DNA of 6,393 nucleotides from an uncultured Neisseria sp. (GCA_927911515.1 CAKMQH010000333.1:1-6393), one strand, 5' to 3'. Positions 1 through 5,509 are shown, numbered from the stretch's first letter. Made by a program: numbers and translations. The notes: generated by a model not told the origin, from the letters alone.

Positions 1-249
1 AACAGGTTCAAACACATCGCCTTCGGGATCGGAGAGGCTGTGCCATTGTCCGAGCAGGACGGCTTTGAACATGGACAACAGGGGATAGGCGGGACGGCCG
101 CGGTGGTCTCTAAGGTAACGGGTTCTTTGACGATTCAGGTATTGTTCGATCGGCTGCCAATCAATCACTTGATCCAACTTCAATAGTGGGAAGCGGTCGA
201 TGTGTTTGGCGATCATGGCTTGTGCGGTTTGCTGGAAGAAGGTGGTCAT
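1..249 (-). pseudogene. IS5-family transposase, N-terminal part with out-of-frame internal deletion
   Basis: The reading frame starts at ATG 249 (MTTFFQQTAQAMIAKHIDRF) and stays open to the window edge, 83 codons. Residues 1-76, including RTRYLRDHRGRPAYPLLSMFKAVL in essence (residues 42-65), match the N-terminal region of IS1106-type IS5 transposases as I remember them. That region precedes the DDE catalytic core. Intact copies continue after SDPE with a sequence like LEHSLI; here it reads SDPEGDVFEPV. The bases at 3-23, read one frame over, give KAMCLNL, which I recall from the very end of the same transposase. The middle of the protein, with all catalytic residues, therefore appears to be missing, and the junction is out of frame. 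A Shine-Dalgarno AGGGGA lies six bases before the ATG, so the start looks genuine. A short inactive peptide might still be made. Confidence 0.75.
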
Positions 250-252
250 GAG

Positions 253-290
253 AAATCCCCTAAATGTCTTGGTGGGAATTTAGGGGATTT
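253..290 (-). repeat. 13-bp inverted repeat in the IS leader covering the transposase ribosome binding site
   Basis: AAATCCCCTAAAT (253-265) and ATTTAGGGGATTT (278-290) are perfect inverse complements separated by 12 bases. On the minus-strand transcript the 3' arm contains the AGGGGA Shine-Dalgarno sequence of the transposase, six bases before its ATG. A transcript entering the element from outside would include both arms and could hide the ribosome binding site. This kind of control is established for IS10 and IS50; applying it here is inference. Confidence 0.7.
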
Positions 291-370
291 TGGGGAATTT
301 TGCAAAGGTCTCTTTCTAAGGCGAATAGGGTGGCGTGGGTTTTGCCTGCGAAGAAGGTTGTTTGAAACAT

Positions 371-414
371 AAAAAGGTCGTCTGAAACTGTATTTCCCAG
401 TTTCAGAGACCTTT
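371..414 (-). terminator. Rho-independent terminator of bamD built on a DNA uptake sequence
   Basis: The arms are plus-strand 373-390 (AAAGGTCGTCTGAAACTG) and 398-414. They form a 17-bp stem with a 7-base loop and one bulged G at position 380. Read on the minus strand, the second arm is followed by TTTTT (complement of 371-375), as expected for intrinsic termination of bamD, whose stop codon lies 55 bases upstream. The arm at 375-386 is a perfect AGGTCGTCTGAA uptake sequence. The other arm is the same sequence with one base missing (AAGGTCTCTGAAACTG). Inverted uptake sequences used as terminators are well known in Neisseria. Confidence 0.8.
375..386 (+). other. DNA uptake sequence AGGTCGTCTGAA, exact
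   Basis: This is a 12/12 copy of the AGGTCGTCTGAA uptake-sequence dialect. It forms one arm of the bamD terminator hairpin. In Neisseria, uptake sequences are recognised by the pilin ComP during natural transformation. Confidence 0.9.
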
Positions 415-433
415 GGTTTCGGAAAAGCATAGG

Positions 434-448
434 GTGATACGGTATCAC
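434..448. repeat. Perfect 7-bp palindrome downstream of bamD
   Basis: GTGATAC and GTATCAC surround a single G (434-448). The palindrome lies between the bamD stop and its terminator. There is no T run after it, so it is not a terminator by itself. It could be a short hairpin at the 3' end of the bamD message or a protein-binding site; nothing in the sequence decides between these. Confidence 0.4.
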
Positions 449-468
449 TATACTTTAGACTTCAAGCT

Positions 469-1275
469 TTAACGCCAGTAGCGCCACCAAGGCATGTCGT
501 TTGGCTGCCATTGGTGTTGCAGGAATGGGCTTTGCGGGAAGTTGGTTTCCAAGACGCGGCGGGTGTCGGCGGCGAGTTGGGGTTTGTCCAGTTTCTTATA
601 AGCCAGCTCCATCATGGCAAGGGCTTCTTCGACGTAGCGGGTGTTTTGATAACGCTCGACGATTTTTTGGGCGCGGTTGACAGCGGCGAGGTAGGCGCCG
701 CGTTTCATGTAGTAGCGGGCGACGGAGATTTCGTTACCGCCCAATGCGTCCACCAGTTTTGCCATGCGCTCGGTTGCGTCGGCGGCGTATTTGCTTTCCG
801 GATAGCGTTGTACCAATTCGGCAAATGCTTGATATGCGCTGCGGTTGGCTTTAGGGTCGCGGTCGGACCAGTCTTGCGAGGCGAGTTTGTTGAGGAAGGA
901 TTGGTCTTCGTTGAATAAAACCAAGCCTTTGAGGTAAAGCGCGTAATCCATATTCGGATGTTGCGGGTGATGGCGCTGGAAGCGGTCGATGGCGGCGAGG
1001 GCTTTTTCAGGCTCGTCGTCTTTGTAATAGGCGTATGCGGTATCGAGTTGCGCCTGTTGCGCGTAGCGGCCGTTGGGGAAGCGGGATTCTAAAATTTCGT
1101 ATAACTTGATGGCTCGCGTATAATTGCTGCTGTTTAACTCGTCATGCGCTTCGGCATAGAGTTTTTCCACGTTCCAATCTTGTGTGATTTGCGCGTCTTT
1201 ATCGACCGTACCTTTATTGCTTGCACAGGCACCGAGTGCCAGACTTAACGAAACTACTAAAAGAATTTTTTTCAT
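469..1275 (-). CDS. bamD: Outer membrane protein assembly factor BamD (ComL)
   Basis: This 268-residue lipoprotein is a component of the BAM complex, which folds beta-barrel proteins into the outer membrane; BamD binds BamA and substrate and is essential in E. coli and Neisseria. Residues 1-17 form a lipoprotein signal (MKKILLVVSL, then lipobox LGAC), with Cys17 as the lipidated residue. From about residue 36 to 250 the chain is tetratricopeptide-like; the first repeat includes AIKLYEILESRFPNGRYA (55-72). The length fits the family (E. coli about 245). The older neisserial name comL reflects a reported link to competence and peptidoglycan. The start is supported by AGGAAG eight bases upstream and by the signal peptide. 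The gene diverges from rluD with overlapping start codons. A uptake-sequence terminator follows it. Confidence 0.96.
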   Translation of the reverse strand: MKKILLVVSLSLALGACASNKGTVDKDAQITQDWNVEKLYAEAHDELNSSNYTRAIKLYEILESRFPNGRYAQQAQLDTAYAYYKDDEPEKALAAIDRFQRHHPQHPNMDYALYLKGLVLFNEDQSFLNKLASQDWSDRDPKANRSAYQAFAELVQRYPESKYAADATERMAKLVDALGGNEISVARYYMKRGAYLAAVNRAQKIVERYQNTRYVEEALAMMELAYKKLDKPQLAADTRRVLETNFPQSPFLQHQWQPNDMPWWRYWR

Positions 1276-2395
1276 GCAGAATACTTCCTTTGATAATGAA
1301 GCCGATTATAGCGACGATTTAGACTTTACGTCAGCCCCCGAAGCAGAAAGTTGTGTTAATTTGACTGTTCCGCTGGAGCTTGCGGGCGGGCGGCTGGATG
1401 CTGTGTTGGCAAAGCTTATGCCTGATTATTCGCGCAGCCGCCTGACATCGTGGATTAAAGAAGGCGCGGTTATTGTAAACGATAAGCCTGCCCAACCCAA
1501 AGACAAAATGATAGGCGGAGAATCCGTCAGCGTAACGGTACGTCCGAGCGAAGAGAATCTCGCGTTCAAACCTGAAGCGATGGATTTGGATATTGTGTAC
1601 GAAGACGATACCGTCATTGTCGTCAACAAACCCGCCGGACTGGTCGTTCATCCCGCCGCAGGCAACTGGACGGGGACGCTGCTCAATGGTTTGCTGGCGC
1701 ATTGTCCTGAATTGAGCCAGATTCCGCGCGCGGGCATCGTCCACAGGCTCGACAAAGAAACCAGCGGCCTGATGGTGGTCGCCAAAACCCTGCCTGCGCA
1801 AAACTCCCTCGTGCAACAGCTTCAAGAACGCACGGTCAAACGCATCTACCGCGCCGTCGCCAACGGCATCGTTCCCTTTGACGGCAAAATCGAAACCCAA
1901 ATCGGACGCGATCCGCACAACCGCCTGAAAATGGCAGTCGTCAAATTCGGCGGCAAACCTGCCGTGACACACGTCAAAGTGTTGGAACGCTATCTTGCCC
2001 ACAGCTACATCGAATGCTCGCTCGAAACAGGCAGGACGCACCAAATCCGCGTCCATATGCGCGAAGCCAATCATCCGCTTGCCGCCGACCCCGTTTACGG
2101 AAACCTGCGCCATCCGTGCAGCGATCCTGTAAAAGAAGCGGTCAAAAGTCTGGGATCGCGTCAGGCGTTGCACGCCTACCGCTTGAGTTTCGTCCATCCG
2201 AAAACCGGCGAAACCGTTTCCTTCGAAGCCCCGATTCCCGAAGATATGTATCACTTGCTCTCCGTCCTGCGTCTCGAAGCAGGCTTGGATTCGTCTTTGA
2301 GCAACGAAGAAGAATGGCAGGACAAACTCGGCACGGATGATGATGATTGGAACGAAGACGACTACGATGTCGAAGTAGTTTATGTGAGGGATTAA
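1274..2395 (+). CDS. rluD: 23S rRNA pseudouridine synthase RluD (pseudouridines 1911, 1915 and 1917)
   Basis: This 373-residue enzyme isomerises uridines in helix 69 of 23S rRNA, at the subunit interface of the ribosome. An S4-like RNA-binding domain covers about residues 36-95 (GGRLDAVLAKLMPDYSRSRL). The catalytic domain follows, with VNKPAGLVVHP at 117-127 and the RluA-family motif HRLDKETSGL at 157-166, whose Asp160 is the catalytic aspartate. TGRTHQIRVHM lies further on. I chose ATG 1274 rather than an upstream in-frame start at 1184, because 1184 would run back through bamD and the sequence MQNTSFDNE matches neisserial homologues from memory. The Shine-Dalgarno sequence at this start is weak. 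The promoter should lie inside bamD; TTGCAC at 1221 with ACTTAA at 1243 is only a weak candidate. Relative to E. coli RluD it carries acidic extensions at both ends (about 1-27 and 344-373). Confidence 0.95.
   Translation: MQNTSFDNEADYSDDLDFTSAPEAESCVNLTVPLELAGGRLDAVLAKLMPDYSRSRLTSWIKEGAVIVNDKPAQPKDKMIGGESVSVTVRPSEENLAFKPEAMDLDIVYEDDTVIVVNKPAGLVVHPAAGNWTGTLLNGLLAHCPELSQIPRAGIVHRLDKETSGLMVVAKTLPAQNSLVQQLQERTVKRIYRAVANGIVPFDGKIETQIGRDPHNRLKMAVVKFGGKPAVTHVKVLERYLAHSYIECSLETGRTHQIRVHMREANHPLAADPVYGNLRHPCSDPVKEAVKSLGSRQALHAYRLSFVHPKTGETVSFEAPIPEDMYHLLSVLRLEAGLDSSLSNEEEWQDKLGTDDDDWNEDDYDVEVVYVRD
1305..1334 (-). promoter_or_regulatory. Probable sigma70 promoter of bamD, inside the rluD coding region
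   Basis: On the minus strand, CTGACG (complement of 1329-1334) serves as the -35 box. It is followed after 18 bases by a perfect TATAAT -10 box (complement of 1305-1310). Transcription would start at about 1298, giving a leader of roughly 23 bases that contains AGGAAG before the bamD ATG. Because rluD starts at 1274, this promoter necessarily lies in rluD codons 11-21. Confidence 0.6.
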
Positions 2396-2396
2396 G

Positions 2397-2978
2397 ATGT
2401 CTTCTTCAGATTTGGTCACACTTGCACAAATGGACGGCAAAATGCAGTGGCTGGCGGGTTACGGCAATTTGACATCTGAAAAAACATATCGACTTCCCAC
2501 TAAAGCTGCCATCGTTTACATGATTGCGCTGCCCGTATGGTTGGGTACGCGGAACATGGAAGATATGGAGATTCTGAACATAGGCTCCGGTGTCTTCATG
2601 CTGTCATTTCTTTTGATAATGATTTTGTCCTTCCCGTATGTGTCTCTATCATCCAAAAAAAGAGCATTGGAAAAATTACAGGATAAGTTTTGGCGATACG
2701 ACCCTGTCAAACGAGTCCTGACGCATTGGGAAGGCAGCGAAATCGTTATGGAATATCTTCTTTCTGAAAATGACCACTTATCGGCAATCAGATGGAGAGG
2801 CGATCTCTATGGAGAATTTTTTACGCTGGAATATCGCCGTCCATATCCCGCACCATACGTTCGAATTTTGACTTTTATTTATAGCAAGCCGTCAGACAAA
2901 GAAGATTTCGCGGCTGCCGCGCAAAATATTGCCAAGCAGATGAATTTGCCTTTAGATGAAAACGGCTTGTACAACTAG
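2397..2978 (+). CDS. Hypothetical two-pass membrane protein between rluD and pgeF
   Basis: I do not recognise this 193-residue protein. Two hydrophobic segments are visible, at about residues 36-50 (KAAIVYMIALPVWLG) and 63-84 (SGVFMLSFLLIMILSFPYVS). A basic stretch (SSKKRALEKL) follows, then a soluble, aromatic-rich C-terminal domain of about 105 residues, probably cytoplasmic. This layout resembles small bacterial proteins with a two-helix hairpin followed by a PH-like beta domain, but that is a guess. The start codon lies one base after the rluD stop. GAGGG, six bases upstream and inside the rluD end, serves as ribosome binding site, so translation is likely coupled to rluD. Base composition is visibly more AT-rich than in rluD and pgeF, which suggests a more recent or less constrained gene. 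No terminator is seen immediately after it. Confidence 0.85.
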   Translation: MSSSDLVTLAQMDGKMQWLAGYGNLTSEKTYRLPTKAAIVYMIALPVWLGTRNMEDMEILNIGSGVFMLSFLLIMILSFPYVSLSSKKRALEKLQDKFWRYDPVKRVLTHWEGSEIVMEYLLSENDHLSAIRWRGDLYGEFFTLEYRRPYPAPYVRILTFIYSKPSDKEDFAAAAQNIAKQMNLPLDENGLYN

Positions 2979-3019
2979 TCTGATCGAATGTTCAAATAGC
3001 TTTCACGCAGTAGATGAAA

Positions 3020-3031
3020 AGGTCGTCTGAA
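3020..3031 (+). other. DNA uptake sequence AGGTCGTCTGAA, exact
   Basis: This is a 12/12 copy in the 122-base gap before pgeF. A degenerate inverse partner (TTTTCAAACCTTT, 3071-3083) lies about 40 bases downstream. TACAAT at 3036-3041, just after the uptake sequence, resembles a -10 box for pgeF, but no convincing -35 box precedes it. Confidence 0.9.
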
Positions 3032-3100
3032 AAAGTACAATGTGGCGTGTCGAGACTGATAGACGCATTCTTTTCAAACCTTTCCTTACTCAAATAAAAC

Positions 3101-3871
3101 ATGAAAACCATCACAGAAACCTTAAACCTCGCCCCTCAAGGCAAAAATTTCCTGATTGCCGACTGGCCTGCGCCTGCCAACGTGAAAACCCTGATTACCA
3201 CTCGCAACGGCGGCGCGAGCCAAGGCGTGTATCAAAGTTTGAACCTCGGTTCGCACGTCGGCGATGACCCCGATGCCGTGCGCCGCAACCGTGAAATTGT
3301 GCAGGAACAGGTCGGGCTGCCCGTCGCCTACCTCAATCAAATCCACAGCACCATCGTCGTCAACGCTGCCGACGCATTGGGCAACACGCCCGACGCAGAC
3401 GCTTCGGTGGACAACACGGGCGAAGCCGCCTGCGCCGCGATGACTGCCGACTGCCTGCCTGTCTTGTTCTGCGATAAAGCCGGGACGGTCGTCGCTGCCG
3501 CACATGCAGGCTGGCGCGGTTTGGCAGGCGGCGTATTGCAAAACACCATTGCCGCGATGAATGTTGCGCCCGTCGAAATCATGGCATATCTCGGCCCTGC
3601 CATCGGCGCGGACGCGTTCGAAGTCGGACAAGACGTGTTCGACGCATTTTGCGCACCCATGCCCGAAGCTGCGGACGCATTCGAAGATATCGGCGGCGGT
3701 AAGTATCTTGCCGACATCTACGCGCTGGCGCGTTTGGTTCTGCGCCGCGAAGGCGTGGACATGATTTACGGCGGCACACACTGCACCGTCTTGGAACGCG
3801 ACACTTTCTTCTCTTACCGCCGCGACGGACAAACCGGCCGTATGGTCAGCCTGATTTGGTTGGCGGAATAA
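3101..3871 (+). CDS. pgeF: Peptidoglycan editing factor PgeF (YfiH; laccase-domain / purine nucleoside phosphorylase family)
   Basis: This 256-residue protein belongs to the YfiH / multicopper polyphenol oxidase (laccase-domain) family. E. coli PgeF prevents misincorporation of serine for alanine at the first position of the peptidoglycan stem; related proteins show purine nucleoside phosphorylase or deaminase activity. Family signatures are all present: TTRNGGASQGVYQSLNLG (33-50), NQIHS with His82, MTADCLPV with Cys118, HAGWRG with His135, and FFSYRRDGQTGRM (236-248). His82, Cys118 and His135 are the usual zinc ligands. The length is normal. The start is the first ATG of a well-conserved N-terminus, although no clear Shine-Dalgarno sequence precedes it. 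Adjacency to rluD is conserved in many proteobacteria; here one unrelated gene lies between them. Which biochemical activity operates in this organism cannot be told from sequence. Confidence 0.93.
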   Translation: MKTITETLNLAPQGKNFLIADWPAPANVKTLITTRNGGASQGVYQSLNLGSHVGDDPDAVRRNREIVQEQVGLPVAYLNQIHSTIVVNAADALGNTPDADASVDNTGEAACAAMTADCLPVLFCDKAGTVVAAAHAGWRGLAGGVLQNTIAAMNVAPVEIMAYLGPAIGADAFEVGQDVFDAFCAPMPEAADAFEDIGGGKYLADIYALARLVLRREGVDMIYGGTHCTVLERDTFFSYRRDGQTGRMVSLIWLAE

Positions 3872-3943
3872 TGCGCGGTAAGCCGTGTATCCGATGTTTG
3901 ACTGAGAAAAGTCGTTGTTAAACGTATCGGTTCCAATATCGTT

Positions 3944-4001
3944 AAGGTCTCTGAAAATATCGGTTTCTTAAATTTGAGGAGCGGTTTTCAGACGACCTTT
4001 T
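3944..4001 (+). terminator. Uptake-sequence hairpin, probable pgeF terminator
   Basis: AAGGTCTCTGAAAA (3944-3957) pairs with TTTTCAGACGACCTT (3985-3999), giving 14 bp with one bulged C and a 27-base loop. A short TTTT (3998-4001) follows. The position 73 bases after the pgeF stop suits a terminator, although the loop is long and the T run short. The right arm is an exact uptake sequence in inverse orientation (3987-3998). The left arm is a copy lacking one base, the same asymmetry as in the bamD terminator. Confidence 0.6.
3987..3998 (-). other. DNA uptake sequence AGGTCGTCTGAA, exact, minus orientation
   Basis: TTCAGACGACCT on the plus strand is the exact complement of the uptake sequence. 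It is the only copy in this window oriented on the minus strand, and it forms the right arm of the pgeF hairpin. Confidence 0.9.
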
Positions 4002-4224
4002 CGTATAGATGGGTTAAATTCGGTAGGACAGGGCTGCGCTTGCCTGATTCCGTACCCAAGCCGTTTTGTTTTACTATACAATCATATTGCTGCCGACTGC
4101 TTGTTTGCTGCGGTCTGCATCGGCATACGGATAGTGCGGACGCCGTTTGCGTTTTGGAAAATGCGGCAAGGTGTTTATTTGCCCGTGTTTTTTAAACCGG
4201 CTGAAGCCCGTATCAGTTTGCCCT

Positions 4225-4236
4225 AGGTCGTCTGAA
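4225..4236 (+). other. DNA uptake sequence AGGTCGTCTGAA, exact
   Basis: This exact copy lies 19 bases before the start codon of the DUF4178 gene, so it should fall within that gene's leader or core promoter region. No inverse partner is seen close by. Confidence 0.9.
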
Positions 4237-4255
4237 ATTCCGAAAAAGAAAATTC

Positions 4256-5509
4256 ATGTCAAACACCCCATTCTTTAAAACCGACTGCCCAAGCTGCGGC
4301 GCACCCGTCGAAGCGCATTCCGCCTCAGCCGTAACGCTGGTGTGCGGCTACTGCAACAGTATGCTGGTGCGGCAGGATGACAGTATCGTCGATTCCGGAC
4401 GCGATTCCGCATTGCTGGAAGATTTCAGCCCGTTGCAAATCGGCACGACGGGTACATTTGTTACCCACCCCTTTACTTTGGTCGGACGGCTTCAGGTGCA
4501 ATACGACGACGGCGTGTGGAACGAGTGGTACGCGCTGTTTGACGACGGGCAAACCGGCTGGCTGTCTGAATCCGGCGACCTGTATTCCATGACGCGCTTG
4601 GTCGAGACGACTGAAGTGGTACCGGAGTTTTACGACGTTGTGCCGGGCGGTTGCAATTTTAATTTTCAAAATAAAAACTTTGTTCCGTCGGATAAACGTG
4701 AAATTAGCCTCAGAAAATCGGCGGCGCAGGGCGAATTGCCGTTTAAGCTGACTGAGGATACGACAAGCAAAGTCATAGACTGGCGACACGCCGGTCTTTT
4801 CCTGACGATAGATTACGGCGAGGATCCTCCCGAAATCTATTACGGCAGTATGGTCGGTCTAAATGAACTGAAGCTGCAAAATACCCGTACCGACGACCAA
4901 ATCCGTGAAACAGCAGGTCGTCTGAAAGGTAGCCACCATTCGGAAAATTGTCCGAATTGCGGATCATCCGTCCATTGGTTGAGCGGTGTCACCGATTTTC
5001 TGATTTGCCCGAGCTGCGGCAGCGAATTGGAAGTCGGCAAACAAAAAGCGCTGCTGATTACTGCCAACGCCATGCGTGTGTCGCAGGATAAACTGTTTAC
5101 CCTGCCTATCGGCAAGCAAGGTCGTCTGAATAACAATGATTATTTTGTGATGGGGGCGGTCAGGTATTCCGAGCTGGATCCCGATGCGACTTACGAATAT
5201 ATGTTTGAAGGCAAACGGCGCATGCTGACGCCGGTCGGTTGGTGGGTCGAATACCTGCTTTACAATCCGCAGAAAGGCTTTGCGTGGTTGGTTGAATCGT
5301 CCGACGGCGAGTGGAGCCAATCCGAAACGCAAAACAACTGGCCGCGTTTAAACAACGCCCGCAAGCCGCAAGGTTGTAATGAACTTTATTCCTATGGCGG
5401 TAAAGTCGAAGTCGCCGCCGGCGCGTTTTACTGGCATATCCGTTCGGGTGATTTGGCGTATTACACCGACTACCAAGTCGGCAGCAACAGCAAACTTGTG
5501 CCGAGCTGA
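4256..5509 (+). CDS. Zinc-ribbon double-DUF4178 protein, C-terminus lost by frameshift
   Basis: This 417-residue protein has a duplicated plan. A zinc ribbon (CPSC 11-14, CGYC 30-33) is followed by a first DUF4178-like domain (about 58-205). A second ribbon (CPNC 232-235, CPSC 251-254) is followed by a second DUF4178-like domain (about 282-405) containing VGWWVEYLLYNPQKGFAWL (327-345). The molecular function of DUF4178 is not known. From memory, such genes often neighbour speD, DUF350 and spermidine-synthase-like genes, and speD lies just downstream here. The frame stops at TGA 5507-5509. The -1 frame is open from 5452 to 5781 and encodes the expected continuation (AELTEHELAWSKS, then two membrane segments). 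A one-base loss near 5495-5497 would explain this; the restored protein would have about 508 residues. No strong Shine-Dalgarno sequence precedes ATG 4256. Two exact uptake sequences lie inside the gene. Confidence 0.85.
   Translation: MSNTPFFKTDCPSCGAPVEAHSASAVTLVCGYCNSMLVRQDDSIVDSGRDSALLEDFSPLQIGTTGTFVTHPFTLVGRLQVQYDDGVWNEWYALFDDGQTGWLSESGDLYSMTRLVETTEVVPEFYDVVPGGCNFNFQNKNFVPSDKREISLRKSAAQGELPFKLTEDTTSKVIDWRHAGLFLTIDYGEDPPEIYYGSMVGLNELKLQNTRTDDQIRETAGRLKGSHHSENCPNCGSSVHWLSGVTDFLICPSCGSELEVGKQKALLITANAMRVSQDKLFTLPIGKQGRLNNNDYFVMGAVRYSELDPDATYEYMFEGKRRMLTPVGWWVEYLLYNPQKGFAWLVESSDGEWSQSETQNNWPRLNNARKPQGCNELYSYGGKVEVAAGAFYWHIRSGDLAYYTDYQVGSNSKLVPS
4915..4926 (+). other. DNA uptake sequence AGGTCGTCTGAA, exact, within the DUF4178 gene
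   Basis: This exact copy falls in the linker between the first DUF4178 domain and the second zinc ribbon. Its bases are read as Gly-Arg-Leu-Lys (residues 221-224), a tolerant, probably surface-exposed position. Confidence 0.9.
5119..5130 (+). other. DNA uptake sequence AGGTCGTCTGAA, exact, within the DUF4178 gene
   Basis: This exact copy is read as Gly-Arg-Leu-Asn (residues 289-292), near the start of the second DUF4178 domain. It uses the same reading frame as the other intragenic copies. Confidence 0.9.

Larger units (their letters stand above)
1..312 (-). mobile_element. IS5-family (IS1106-like) insertion sequence, partial and internally deleted
   Basis: The element enters from beyond position 1 and ends at about 312. 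Its terminal inverted repeat reads GAGACCTTTGCAAAA on the minus strand (plus-strand 298-312), which I recognise from memory as the end of IS1106-like elements common in Neisseria. Inside the end are a 13-bp hairpin and the start of the transposase gene. The transposase reading breaks at about 21-24, where sequence typical of the 3' end of the gene begins, so this copy is probably a deletion derivative that cannot make its own transposase. The other end lies outside the window, so no target duplication can be checked. Family assignment rests on protein recall, not on a database search. Confidence 0.85.
3872..4255. other. Non-coding region between pgeF and the DUF4178-speD operon
   Basis: This 384-base gap holds an uptake-sequence hairpin (3944-4001) and a single uptake sequence at 4225-4236. 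No convincing gene is visible: the one open frame (3974-4195) begins inside the hairpin and encodes a Cys- and Arg-rich peptide without any family look. The operon promoter should be here. TATACA at 4075-4080 resembles a -10 box but has no -35 box at the right distance. GGCAA/TTGCC (4164-4168, 4178-4182) followed by TTTTTT is a weak 5-bp terminator-like hairpin. No RNA gene was recognised. Confidence 0.6.

Noticed and set aside
260..448. 62-codon minus-strand open frame across the IS end and terminator
   Set aside because: It spans the IS end, the uptake-sequence hairpin and the palindrome, so it is mosaic non-coding sequence.
444..454. TATAGTG-like bases (minus strand) near the palindrome as a Correia remnant
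   Set aside because: Only seven bases agree with the Correia end, and the rest of the terminal repeat is absent.
1184..1273. Upstream in-frame extension of rluD
   Set aside because: These codons lie over the bamD signal-peptide region. The ATG at 1274 fits homologue N-termini as remembered.
1331..2440. Long minus-strand open frame opposite rluD
   Set aside because: It is a shadow of a GC-biased gene. RluD motifs on the plus strand are unmistakable, and this frame's product is rich in Phe, Arg and His with no family look.
3122..3832. Long minus-strand open frame opposite pgeF
   Set aside because: The plus strand carries all PgeF signature motifs; the antisense product shows none.
4075..4080. 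TATACA as promoter of the DUF4178 operon
   Set aside because: No -35-like box lies 16-18 bases upstream, so it was not called as a promoter.
3974..4195. 73-codon open frame in the gap after pgeF
   Set aside because: It begins inside the uptake-sequence hairpin, has no ribosome binding site, and encodes a Cys/Arg-rich peptide resembling random translation.
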